A program made the translations under genes and the position numbers. Positions 7,101 to 15,409 of a DNA stretch of 57,207 nt are shown piece by piece. Each line of letters starts with the position of its first letter. Within the stretch, counting starts at the first letter, position 1. This DNA comes from an uncultured cyanobacterium. GTDB taxonomy: Bacteria; Cyanobacteriota; Cyanobacteriia; PCC-6307; Cyanobiaceae. The notes beneath the pieces were generated by a model. The model was not told where the DNA came from and ran no database searches. It was given only the letters and a program-made list of their open reading frames with translations. The stretch is from assembly GCA_903858015.1 (NCBI GenBank), contig CAIOGZ010000020.1, positions 1 to 57,207 of the forward strand. Reading direction: 5' to 3'.

Positions 7101-7713
7101 ATGCTCACCCTGCCCCGCACACTCAGCCTCACTCCTTCCCAGTTCGCGCAGGTGTGTGCGGCCAACCCTGAGGCGGTGCTTGAGCTCGCAGCCGATGGCA
7201 CCCTCATCGAGATGACCCCCATCGGTGGAGCCTCCGGTGCCCGCAACCAGACCCTCGGAGCCCTGCTCTGGCTGGCGATCGAGCAGAGCCGCCTGCCGCT
7301 GAAGCTGTTCGACAGCTCCACGGGCTTCCTGCTCCCCGTAGCCGCAAGGCTTCTCCGAAGGAGTTGGCTCCGTGCGCAGCCCCGACGCCAGCGTGGTGCG
7401 GCTGGATCGTTGGCAGGCGTTGAGCAAGGCCGAGCGGGAGGGCTTTGCGCCCTTGTGCCCGGATCTCGTGGTGGAGCTGGCCAGCCCTGCCGATGAGCCG
7501 CAGACCCTGCGTCACAATCTGGCTGCCTACAAGGCCAATGGGGCGCGTCTCGGCTGGCTGTTGCTGCCGCAAAGCCGCACGGTGGAAATATGGCAGATAG
7601 GGACAGCCGAAACAGCCAACTCTCCCCTGGTGCTCAACGATCCAAACCGGTTGGAGGCGGGCCTGGAGTTCCCCGGCCTGGTGATTGATCCGCGCCGGAT
7701 CTGGGAGATCTGA
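7101..7713 (+). pseudogene. Uma2-family (DUF820) endonuclease, frameshifted copy 2
   Basis: The frame from ATG 7101 gives LSLTPSQFAQVCAANPEAVL, IEMTPIGGASGARNQTLGAL and FDSSTGFLLP. It then leaves register at 7338. The matching continuation is in the next frame: SPDASVVRLDRWQALSKAER, FAPLCPDLVVELASPADEP, LRHNLAAYKANGARLGWLLL, LDPRRIWEI-like end. Between them sits about 27 extra bases containing CTTCTCCGAAGGAG, a small palindrome; a net gain of 25 bases explains the +1 shift. Apart from this insertion the protein would be a full-length ~195-residue Uma2 nuclease with its PD...ELAS catalytic motif. It follows the RES-FGE gene by ~260 bases of flank similar to that after the TIR-FGE gene. Confidence 0.8.
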
Positions 7714-7929
7714 GAACGGCGCTCCCGGTCGGCGTCGGCGCTGTTGGCTTGCGGCCGGTGGCTATTGGATTCAGGGATGGCGGCTTTGGCGCTTTGATTC
7801 ACCGGGCCCACACCGGCAGGCGGGCCAGCAAGGAATTGGTGGAAGCGGGCGGAGCGGAGGAAGCAGCAGCGTCCATCCGTCCCTGGCAGCCAGAAGCGGT
7901 AGAATTGCTTTCTACGTCCCTGGGGTCGT

Positions 7930-8118
7930 ATCGGTGTCAACATCAAGAGTCCCCGGGTTGACGAGCTGATCGGCCAGCTGCGCCAGCTCACCGGGCGCGG
8001 CGCCACCGAGATCGTGCGCGAGGCTCTGGAGGAGGAATTGCGGCGGCAGCGCCGGCTGCAGCGCATCGAGCGGCTGCGCCAGCAGCTGCCCGCCCTGCAG
8101 CAGCAGGCCGGGGCCTAG
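7930..8118 (+). CDS. VapB/PSK-type antitoxin, no canonical start codon
   Basis: The frame ending at TAG 8116-8118 reads GVNIKSPRVDELIGQLRQLT, GATEIVREALEEEL and then an Arg/Gln-rich tail. This is the PSK-type ribbon-helix-helix antitoxin family that partners PIN toxins. Upstream the frame is closed by TAG at 7900-7902, and between that stop and the conserved sequence there is no ATG, GTG or TTG. The best-placed codon is ATC at 7930, with GGGG four bases before it. Either a rare ATC start is used or the ATG has mutated and the antitoxin is poorly expressed or dead. The PIN toxin gene follows 50 bases downstream. Confidence 0.6.
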   Translation: MGVNIKSPRVDELIGQLRQLTGRGATEIVREALEEELRRQRRLQRIERLRQQLPALQQQAGA

Positions 8119-8168
8119 GCGCGCCCCTTTGCGGCAGAAAGCCTCTACGACAGCCATGGCCTGCCGGG

Positions 8169-8576
8169 ATGATCCTCGACACCTCGGTGCTGATCGCGAT
8201 CATCCAGCGGCAGAGCGGCTGGGAGCGCCATCAGCAGGCGCTGGAGGAGGCAGCGCTGCTGCGCATCTCCGCCGGCACCCTGCAGGAGCTCCTCGTGGTT
8301 GCCCACTGCCGTGCGCTGCTGGCTCCTGTGGAAGTCCTGCTGGCCCTGCTCGATCCCGATCTGGTGCCGGTGGATGCCGACCTCGCCCGTCGCGCCCTCG
8401 CCCTCTACCAGCGCTTCGGCAAGGGCCTCGGCAAGGTCTTCGACAAGCGCCTCGGCAAGGACCTCGGCCAAGCCGCCCAGCTGAACTTCGGCGATTGCTT
8501 CGCCGCTGCCCTCGCCGAGCGGGAGCAGCTCCCCCTCGCCTATGCCGGCGAGGATTTCGCCGCTGCGGGCTTCTGA
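8169..8576 (+). CDS. VapC-like PIN-domain ribonuclease toxin
   Basis: 135 residues. MILDTSVLIAII gives the first PIN aspartate, ISAGTLQELLVV the central Glu, NFGDCFAAALAE the third acidic position and YAGEDFAAAG the last. Members of this family cut tRNA or other RNA in the cytoplasm and are held inactive by the upstream VapB-type antitoxin. Between residues ~82 and 105 it has an unusual Gly-Lys-Leu repeat (GKGLGKV, DKRLGKDLG) where relatives have a short GKG-containing loop. This is a small repeat expansion that leaves the frame intact. It lies about 140 bases upstream of narB on the same strand but is unrelated in function. Confidence 0.75.
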   Translation: MILDTSVLIAIIQRQSGWERHQQALEEAALLRISAGTLQELLVVAHCRALLAPVEVLLALLDPDLVPVDADLARRALALYQRFGKGLGKVFDKRLGKDLGQAAQLNFGDCFAAALAEREQLPLAYAGEDFAAAGF

Positions 8577-8714
8577 ACCAGGCGCCCCTCAGCTCCTCCT
8601 CTGGATCCGGGGTCCCGGCAAACCGTAGCGGTTGCAACCGGATGGACCCCAGGGCGGCGCTGCAATGACGGGCCTTGCCTTCCGCTCCTGAGCGCTCCTG
8701 AACCCGCCGCCGCC

Positions 8715-10925
8715 ATGGCCCCCGACCCTTCCCCCAGCCCCCAGCCGGTTCGCAGCCAGTGCCCCTATTGCGGTGTGGGTTGTGGTCTGGAGATGCTGCC
8801 GCCCCGCCCCAGCTCGGACGCCGCCGCGTCGTCGAATGTCGAGGGCGCTGCCCCTGCCGGCCCCTGGCAGGCCCGCGGCGATCGCCTCCATCCCTCCAGC
8901 CGCGGCCAGGTGTGCATCAAGGGCGCCACCGTGGGCGAAACCCTCGATCAAGGCAGGCTCACCACCCCGCTCTGGCGCCAAAGCATCGACCAGCCGTTTG
9001 AGCCGATCAGCTGGGACGGGGCCTTCGATCGCCTCGTCGCCCAGATCCGCCGCACCATCGCCCAGCAGGGCCCAGCGGGCCTGGCGATCTATGGCTCCGG
9101 CCAGTTTTTCAGCGAGGATTATTACCTGGCCAATAAGCTGCTCAAGGGGGCCCTGGGTAGCAATAATTTCGATGCCAACTCACGCCTGTGCATGAGTTCA
9201 GCCGTGGCTGGCTATAGCCGCAGCCTGGGTTCCGATGGACCGCCCTGCTGTTACGACGATCTCGACCAAGCCGATCTCGTGCTGCTGATCGGCACCAACA
9301 CGGCTGAATGCCATCCCGTTCTGTTCCAGCGGCTGCTGAAGCGCCGGCGCCAGCGCCAGGCTGCGCCGCAGCTGGTGGTGGTCGACCCCCGCGCTACGGC
9401 CACCAGCGACGCCGCCGACCTGCATCTGGCCATCCGCCCCGGCACTGATCTTGTGCTCCTGCATGGCATCGGCCACCTGCTGCTGGAGGCCGGAGCGATC
9501 GACCACGGCTTCGTTGCGGCCCACACCGAGGGCTACGCCGAGCTGGCGCAGCTGTGGCAGCTCTGGACACCCGAACGGGTCTGCGATCTGTGCGGCATTG
9601 CCGAAGCCGATTTGCGCCGCCTGGCCAGGCTCTGGGCAGCCAGTGCGGCGGTGTTGAGTTTGTGGTCGATGGGGGTGAACCAGAGCCGCGAGGGCAGCGC
9701 CACGGTGGCTGGCATCGTCAACCTCCACCTCTGCACCGGCCAGATCGGCCGCGAGGGCGCCGGGCCCTTCTCGCTCACCGGCCAACCCAACGCGATGGGC
9801 GGGCGGGAGGTGGGGGGCCTGGCCCAGCTCCTGCCCGGCTACCGCTCCGTCGCCAACCCCGGCCACCGCGCCAGCGTCGAACGCCACTGGGGCTTTGCCG
9901 CCGGTTCGATTGCCGCCACGCCAGGGCTAGCCGTGTGGGAACAGATTGAGGCGATGGAACGGGGTGAGTTGGGGCTCTGGTGGGTGGCCGCCACCAACCC
10001 TTTGGTCAGCCTGCCGTCGCTGAATCGGGTGCGGGCCGCCGTCGCCAACTGTCCGCTGGTGGTGTTGAGCGAAGCCTATGCGGGCAGTGAAACGGCCAGC
10101 CTGGCCCATCTGATCTTGCCGGCGGCCCAATGGAGTGAAAAAAGCGGCGTGATGACCAACTCCGAGCGCCGCCTTACCCTCTGCCCCAGTTTTCGTGATC
10201 CGCCCGGCCTGGCTCGACCCGATTGGGCCATCTTCGCTGAGTTGGGTCGTCGGCTCGGTTTTGTGGAGCAGTTCAGCTATAGCTCTGCTGCCGAGGTGTT
10301 TGACGAGTTTGTAGGTCTCACCACGGGCCGCGTTTGTGATATGGCTGGCCTCAGCCACGCCTTGCTGGCCGCCCATGGTCCCCAGCAGTGGCCCTTCCCG
10401 GCAGGTACCGCCGCCGGCGAAGGTTGGCCGCGCCTCTATGGAGATGGACCCGCCCCCTTTCCCGCCGCAACGGCGGGCCACCGCTTTCCCACCGCCAATG
10501 GCCGGGCCCGGTTATGGGCCGATCCACCGCTTGGCCTGGCCGAGCCGCCGTGCGAACGCTATCCGCTGGTGCTCACCGTGGGGCGCTACCTCGGCCACTG
10601 GCACACGATGAGCCGCAGTGGCAAGGCAAAGCGCTTGGCAAGCATGCATCCGGAACCGTTATTGGAAGTGCATCCCAGCGATGCTGAACGCCATGGCCTC
10701 GTCGATGGTGCCATGGCCTGGGTGCAATCGCGGCGGGGCCAGGTGTGCGCCAAGGTTGTGGTGCGGCAAAGCATTAGGCCTGGCACGGTGTTTCTGCCGA
10801 TGCACTGGGGAGCCAATCAGCCGCAGCCCTGCGAGGCCAATGCCCTGATGCATGAACTGGCATGTCCGTTATCAAAGCAACCTGAACTGAAGGCTGCAGC
10901 CGTTAGGCTTGAGCCTGTAAAATGA
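8715..10925 (+). CDS. narB: Ferredoxin-dependent assimilatory nitrate reductase
   Basis: 736 residues, the usual length for cyanobacterial NarB. The N-terminal [4Fe-4S] site is CPYCGVGCGLEM with the fourth Cys in GQVCIKGATVGE. The molybdopterin domains follow: SGQFFSEDYYLANKLLKG, NSRLCMSSAVAGY, LIGTNTAECHP, GPFSLTGQPNAMGGREVGGL, and the C-terminal dinucleotide-binding domain (TVGRYLGHWHTMSRSGKA, MHWGANQPQPCEANALMHEL). It reduces nitrate to nitrite in the cytoplasm with electrons from ferredoxin and a bis-MGD molybdenum cofactor. There is an extra ~20-residue loop after the first cluster Cys set. It lies at the left edge of the nitrate island, convergent with the Crp-family regulator gene. Confidence 0.97.
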   Translation: MAPDPSPSPQPVRSQCPYCGVGCGLEMLPPRPSSDAAASSNVEGAAPAGPWQARGDRLHPSSRGQVCIKGATVGETLDQGRLTTPLWRQSIDQPFEPISWDGAFDRLVAQIRRTIAQQGPAGLAIYGSGQFFSEDYYLANKLLKGALGSNNFDANSRLCMSSAVAGYSRSLGSDGPPCCYDDLDQADLVLLIGTNTAECHPVLFQRLLKRRRQRQAAPQLVVVDPRATATSDAADLHLAIRPGTDLVLLHGIGHLLLEAGAIDHGFVAAHTEGYAELAQLWQLWTPERVCDLCGIAEADLRRLARLWAASAAVLSLWSMGVNQSREGSATVAGIVNLHLCTGQIGREGAGPFSLTGQPNAMGGREVGGLAQLLPGYRSVANPGHRASVERHWGFAAGSIAATPGLAVWEQIEAMERGELGLWWVAATNPLVSLPSLNRVRAAVANCPLVVLSEAYAGSETASLAHLILPAAQWSEKSGVMTNSERRLTLCPSFRDPPGLARPDWAIFAELGRRLGFVEQFSYSSAAEVFDEFVGLTTGRVCDMAGLSHALLAAHGPQQWPFPAGTAAGEGWPRLYGDGPAPFPAATAGHRFPTANGRARLWADPPLGLAEPPCERYPLVLTVGRYLGHWHTMSRSGKAKRLASMHPEPLLEVHPSDAERHGLVDGAMAWVQSRRGQVCAKVVVRQSIRPGTVFLPMHWGANQPQPCEANALMHELACPLSKQPELKAAAVRLEPVK

Positions 10926-10975
10926 TTGCAGACGCAGACGCAGACGCAGATCTTAGATCGCAGGTTAGCGATTGA

Positions 10976-11548
10976 TCAGGAATCGATCAGGCTTGGCGCT
11001 AGGAGCAGGCAGCCATCGGCGGCAGCCCCTGGGTCAATCAATCCCTGCCGGCGCCAGCGCGCCATGTGGCGAGATACCGTTACTCGAGTATGGTTGACCA
11101 TTTCCGCCAGGCATTCGTGCTTGAGCCGCATCGGCAAGCAGTACCAATTGCCCTTGCGTTGTCCTAGCCGAAGCACCAGCAACTTCAAGAGGGCTCGCAG
11201 GCGCTGCTCCGAGTCTGGAAGGTGTTGGATTGAGAGCAGGGAGGCGCTCCAATTGGCGAGGTCGATTGATTCATTGCTTGCTACTAGCTCTGAAGATGTC
11301 ATCAAGCTGGTGATCCTGATCGCCTCAAGATGAAGGGAGGAGTTGCAGAGCATATTCAGGGGAATTTGATCGCCTGTTTGAAGGAATCCTATCGTAATTG
11401 GTGTGTCTCCAGTTGATTCGAATTGGCGATTGCAAAATGAAACCCTAATCAGTCCTTGGGAGATCTGAAGATGGCTATTGGCTTGTTGATTCGTGGCGTC
11501 AAGGATCAGGGTGTGGCCCACGGGAATCGAGATCGACCGGCTCGGCAT
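10976..11548 (-). CDS. Crp/FNR-family transcriptional regulator in the nitrate cluster
   Basis: 190 residues from ATG 11548. An ATG further upstream would extend the frame into nrtD, so the internal start that falls 13 bases after the nrtD stop is preferred. The N-terminal half resembles a cyclic-nucleotide-binding beta barrel (ISIPVGHTLIL, SQGLIRVS). The C-terminal half has the Crp helix-turn-helix: LPMRLKHECLAEMVNHTRVT followed by VSRHMARWRRQGLI. It is not NtcA, whose sequence is highly conserved. Its place directly after nrtABCD on the same strand suggests it regulates, or is co-regulated with, nitrate genes. The exact start is uncertain. Confidence 0.75.
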   Translation of the reverse strand: MPSRSISIPVGHTLILDATNQQANSHLQISQGLIRVSFCNRQFESTGDTPITIGFLQTGDQIPLNMLCNSSLHLEAIRITSLMTSSELVASNESIDLANWSASLLSIQHLPDSEQRLRALLKLLVLRLGQRKGNWYCLPMRLKHECLAEMVNHTRVTVSRHMARWRRQGLIDPGAAADGCLLLAPSLIDS

Positions 11549-11561
11549 GGTGGGGATCTGG

Positions 11562-12389
11562 TTAGGAATCCGCATGGGCGTGGCGGCGGTAGAGAAAGTC
11601 GAGGGCATGGTTACGCAGATTTCCGTAGCGAGCATCGGCCTGAATATCCTCGTAGCTGCGCGGTCGTTGGAACGGAACCGTAAGGATCTCGCCGATTGTG
11701 GCGGCCGGTCCATTGGTCATCATCACGATCCGGTCGGCGAGGAAAAGGGCCTCATCGATGTCGTGGGTGATCATCAGCACCGTGGGCTTCTTTTCCCTCC
11801 AGATCGCCAGCAGTTCCTCCTGAAGCTCTTCCTTGGTGATCGCATCGAGGGCGCCGAACGGTTCATCGAGCACCAGCACCGCTGGATTGACCGCCAGCGC
11901 CCTGGCGATCGCCACCCGTTGCTTCATCCCTCCGGAGATCTGGCCGGGTCGCTGATCGGCTGCGTCGCCCAGGTGCACCATCTCCAGGTGGTGGTCTACC
12001 ACCCGGCGGCGGGAGGCCGGGTCCAGTTCGGGCCGTGCTGCCTTGACAGCCAGTTCCACGTTCTGGCGCACGCTTTTCCAGGGCAGCAGCGAATAGTTCT
12101 GGAAGACCACCATCCGGTCCGGTCCCGGGCGTTCGATCGGCTGACCAGCCAGGAGCACCTCGCCAGCGCTGGGCCGCAGGAAGCCGGAAACCATATTCAG
12201 CAGGGTGCTCTTGCCGCAGCCGGAGTGGCCGATCACACAGAGGAACTCGCCTTGGTTCACCTGCAGATTGATATCCCGCAGGGCTTCATAGCGGCCCCGG
12301 CGGCTCTCGAAGACCTGGCTGACCTGCTTGAACTCCAGGAAGCGAGAGTGTTCAGGCGGCCGGGGGGAATCCACAAGTGGGGTGGTCAT
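11562..12389 (-). CDS. nrtD: Nitrate/nitrite ABC transporter ATPase
   Basis: 275 residues with Walker [13 protein letters not shown]-loop [11 protein letters not shown], signature [15 protein letters not shown], Walker [13 protein letters not shown] and the switch His in [10 protein letters not shown]. It energises uptake of nitrate and nitrite across the plasma membrane together with NrtC and NrtB. The start overlaps the nrtC stop as ATGA, indicating translational coupling. Closely similar to the N-terminal half of NrtC, as in all NrtABCD systems, but without the C-terminal sensor domain. Confidence 0.95.
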   Translation of the reverse strand: MTTPLVDSPRPPEHSRFLEFKQVSQVFESRRGRYEALRDINLQVNQGEFLCVIGHSGCGKSTLLNMVSGFLRPSAGEVLLAGQPIERPGPDRMVVFQNYSLLPWKSVRQNVELAVKAARPELDPASRRRVVDHHLEMVHLGDAADQRPGQISGGMKQRVAIARALAVNPAVLVLDEPFGALDAITKEELQEELLAIWREKKPTVLMITHDIDEALFLADRIVMMTNGPAATIGEILTVPFQRPRSYEDIQADARYGNLRNHALDFLYRRHAHADS

Positions 12390-14455
12390 CTCAGATCGGG
12401 CATGGGGACGGCGGATGGCGGCAAGGTCACGCTGGCCAGCGGTGGTTGGGCCCCATCCGGCAGGGAACGCAGATAATCGAGGGGCGTGTCCTGGTCAAAG
12501 GCGATGCCATCGGCCAGCAGGAAGGGATGGCGTTCCGGTCGCAGGGCGGCATAGCCGGCCCGGGCCAGGGCGCGGTCGCAGAGGTCCGGCCGGTAGACCT
12601 GGCTGAGGAGTTCCAGCCGGTTCGTGGGGAATGGGCAGAGCCCCCAGCGGCTGAACTGGGTGAGGATCCAGGCCCCCTCCGCCGGATTGGGCACATGGGC
12701 CCGATCGATGTGGTAGCGGTTGAAGTGCAGCAGGGTGCGGGGCTGGTCGTCGGTGCCATCGTCGAACTGGTTGCGCAGGGCGATGGCGGCCCGGCGGCCC
12801 AACCACTGGGGCTGGCTGAGCAGCTTGGCGAGTTCATCACGGCGGCCACCGTCGTCGCAGCTGGCACCTGCCCTCATCAAGCCGGCCCCCAGGGCATCCA
12901 GGGCGTCTGGGTTGGCTTCCGCCCAGGCTTCCGAGCAGGTGAGCACTTTCTCGGGGTGCCCGCTCCAGATATCGAGATCGGTGGCGAGCACATAGCCCTG
13001 CCGATCCTCCACCGCCTCGGCGACGCGGTAGCGTCCGGCCACGAAGCCCTGCACCCGTTCGGTGCGCAGGGCGCCATGCATCGCCATCGGCGAAAGGGCC
13101 TCGAAGCGCACCTGTCGCTCCGGCTCGATGCCCGCTCCGACCAGCCAGTGCCGCACGAGCAACTCGGCGATGCCGAAGCGTTGGGGCACCGCCAGCTGCA
13201 GAGGCTTCCCGCGCCGATCCAGCCAGCGGGCCAGGCTGGGGCGGTCCCGCACCCCTGCCTCGAGCAGGGGGCGGCCGAGGCAGAGGGCATTGCCGTTGCG
13301 GCTTACCGTCATCGCTGTGATCGCCGCCCAGGGCTGGCGCCCCCGCAGGCCGAGGCTGAGGGCCAGGGGGGTGGTGGCCGGTGTGATCGCAGCCTGCAGC
13401 TCACCGGCCACCAGAGCCGCCTCGAGCCGCTCCCATGAGGCGAACGGTACCTGCACCAACTGCAGGCAGTTCCGATCGAAGAGATCCTCAGCCAGGGCCA
13501 GGGCCAAGGGGGCGATGTCTAGGCCGGGCAGGTAGCCGAGCCGCACCAGGCGCGCTCCGGAGCCCACCCCCGGCAGCGCCCGACTGGGCCGGGCAGCCGT
13601 GGCGACAGCTGCGGTCCCTGCGACCGTCGTCGCTTCCGCTGCGGCGATGCTGGCGCGGAGCGTGCGGCGCTGGCGAAGGCGGCGCTGCTGCTGCAGAAAC
13701 CCGATCACCTCAGCCCGCAGGTCGTAGTAGGCGGGGTGCTCCATCACCTCCAGCCGCTGCCGCGGCCGGGGGAAGGGCACGCGCAGGATTTGGCCGATTC
13801 CGGCCTCCGGTCCGTTGGTCATCATCACCACCCGATCGGCGAGGAGCAGGGCCTCATCGACGTCGTGGGTGACCATCACCGTGGTGACCCTGGCCTCTTG
13901 GCAGATCTGCATCAACTGCTGCTGAAGATTGCCGCGGGTGAGGGCATCGAGGGCCCCAAAGGGTTCATCGAGCAGCAGCAACTTCGGCTGGATCGACAGG
14001 GCCCGGGCGATCGCCACCCGCTGCTTCATGCCGCCGGACAGCTCGGCTGGCAGCTTGTCGGCGGCCTGGCTCAGTCCCACCAGCGCCAGGCTGCTGTCCA
14101 CCTTGGCCTTGCGTTCGCTGGCGCTGGCAGCGCCCATCACCTGGTTCACCGCCAGGGCCACGTTCTGGCGGGCCGTTTGCCAGGGCAGCAGCGAGTAGTT
14201 CTGGAACACCACCATCCGGTCCGGGCCCGGTTCGGTCACTTGGCGGCCATCCATCAAGATGCCGCCGCTGCTCGCCTGGGCCAGGCCCGCCATCAGGTTG
14301 AGCAGGGTGCTCTTACCGCAGCCCGAGTGGCCGATCAACGCGATGAACTCGCCCTTGTCGACCTCCAGGTCGATGTCCTTGATGGCTACATAGCGGTCGC
14401 CGTTATCGAGGGGAAACTCCTGGCTGACATCATCAACCGTTAGAAAGGCGGCCAT
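12386..14455 (-). CDS. nrtC: Nitrate ABC transporter ATPase fused to NrtA-like regulatory domain
   Basis: 689 residues from the ATG at 14455, just past the nrtB stop; a start 15 bases earlier would overlap nrtB. Residues 1-265 form an ABC ATPase ([56 protein letters not shown]). After an Ala/Arg-rich linker the C-terminal ~400 residues resemble the substrate-binding protein NrtA (RLVRLGYLPGLDIAPLALAL, PLASVTLPP at the end). In known cyanobacteria this extra domain mediates ammonium-dependent inhibition of uptake. The length is slightly above typical because of the linker. Confidence 0.95.
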   Translation of the reverse strand: MAAFLTVDDVSQEFPLDNGDRYVAIKDIDLEVDKGEFIALIGHSGCGKSTLLNLMAGLAQASSGGILMDGRQVTEPGPDRMVVFQNYSLLPWQTARQNVALAVNQVMGAASASERKAKVDSSLALVGLSQAADKLPAELSGGMKQRVAIARALSIQPKLLLLDEPFGALDALTRGNLQQQLMQICQEARVTTVMVTHDVDEALLLADRVVMMTNGPEAGIGQILRVPFPRPRQRLEVMEHPAYYDLRAEVIGFLQQQRRLRQRRTLRASIAAAEATTVAGTAAVATAARPSRALPGVGSGARLVRLGYLPGLDIAPLALALAEDLFDRNCLQLVQVPFASWERLEAALVAGELQAAITPATTPLALSLGLRGRQPWAAITAMTVSRNGNALCLGRPLLEAGVRDRPSLARWLDRRGKPLQLAVPQRFGIAELLVRHWLVGAGIEPERQVRFEALSPMAMHGALRTERVQGFVAGRYRVAEAVEDRQGYVLATDLDIWSGHPEKVLTCSEAWAEANPDALDALGAGLMRAGASCDDGGRRDELAKLLSQPQWLGRRAAIALRNQFDDGTDDQPRTLLHFNRYHIDRAHVPNPAEGAWILTQFSRWGLCPFPTNRLELLSQVYRPDLCDRALARAGYAALRPERHPFLLADGIAFDQDTPLDYLRSLPDGAQPPLASVTLPPSAVPMPDLR

Positions 14456-14456
14456 C

Positions 14457-15299
14457 TCAGCGCTCCCCACTGGCGATCAGGCTGCCGACCCAGGCCACGA
14501 GTCGATCCAGGGCCAGACCCACCAGGCCAATCACGACGATGGCCAGGATGATCTGGCTAGTGCTGGTGTCGCCGCCGGCGTTGTAGGCATCCCAGATGAA
14601 GAAGCCGATGCCGCCATCGGCCTTCAGCATTTCCGCCGCCACGATCGCCAGCCAGGCCAGGCCGATGGCGATGCGCAGCCCCGTAAACACATAGGGAGCT
14701 GTGGCCGGCATCAAGATGTCCACCAGGTAGGTGCGCTTGCTGAGGCGCAGCACCCGGGCGACGTTGGTGTAATCCTTCGGGATTTCGTTAATGCCGACGG
14801 CCGTGTTGATGATGATCGGCCAGATGGCGGTGATGAAGATCACGAAGATTGCGGCGCTGTCGGCCTGCTGGAACACCAGGAGCGAGATCGGCAACCAGGC
14901 CAGCGGAGGTACGGTGCGCAACACCTGAATCAACGGATCGAAACCACGCCTCAGGAAGCGGTTGGTGCCGATGGCCAGACCCGCTCCAATGCCGACGATC
15001 GCCGCAAGGCTGTAGCCCAAAGCGACGCGCTGCAGGGAGATCAGCAGCTGCAGCCCCAGGCCTTTGGCGGTGCCGCCCGCATCAAAAAATGGATCCTTGA
15101 TGTAGGGGTCCCAGGTCTGGGCGATCACATCAATCGGACCGGGGAAGCCGTTCCGGGCGATTTGCGTCAACAGCTGCCAGAGCAGCAGCGTGAGGCCAAT
15201 GCACACGACTGGGGCCTTGATCTGGAGTGCCAGAGGTGAGTTCAGCCAGCTCTTCGCCCGGCGGCGCTTGCTCTGGGGGGAAGTGGTCAGATTGGTCAT
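14457..15299 (-). CDS. nrtB: Nitrate ABC transporter permease
   Basis: 280 residues from ATG 15299; a TTG one codon upstream is possible. Six hydrophobic segments are visible, with the permease EAA-type loop near residue 220 (IAIGLAWLAIVAAEM). PLAWLPISLLVFQ and AIWPIIINTAVGINEIPKDY are typical of the NrtB/SsuC family. It forms the membrane channel of the nitrate transporter. Separated from nrtA by ~107 bases that hold a strong hairpin, and adjoining nrtC by a one-base gap. Confidence 0.95.
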   Translation of the reverse strand: MTNLTTSPQSKRRRAKSWLNSPLALQIKAPVVCIGLTLLLWQLLTQIARNGFPGPIDVIAQTWDPYIKDPFFDAGGTAKGLGLQLLISLQRVALGYSLAAIVGIGAGLAIGTNRFLRRGFDPLIQVLRTVPPLAWLPISLLVFQQADSAAIFVIFITAIWPIIINTAVGINEIPKDYTNVARVLRLSKRTYLVDILMPATAPYVFTGLRIAIGLAWLAIVAAEMLKADGGIGFFIWDAYNAGGDTSTSQIILAIVVIGLVGLALDRLVAWVGSLIASGER

Positions 15300-15374
15300 C
15301 AATCGGGGCTCAGAACACGGGGAGACTGAGGCGTGGCAGAGGGTTGGGAGCGGGGCGGGCGATGAACAGGAACG

Positions 15375-15402
15375 CCATCACCCCGCTGGAGCGGGGTGAT
15401 GG
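15375..15402 (-). promoter_or_regulatory. Strong hairpin between nrtA and nrtB
   Basis: A perfect 12-bp stem (CCATCACCCCGC paired with GCGGGGTGATGG) with a TGGA loop, located just after the nrtA stop and before nrtB. No T-run follows on the transcribed strand, so it looks like an RNA-stabilising or partially terminating element rather than a full intrinsic terminator. Such hairpins between a binding-protein gene and its permease gene usually keep the binding protein in excess. Confidence 0.6.
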
Positions 15403-15409
15403 GCTTAGA

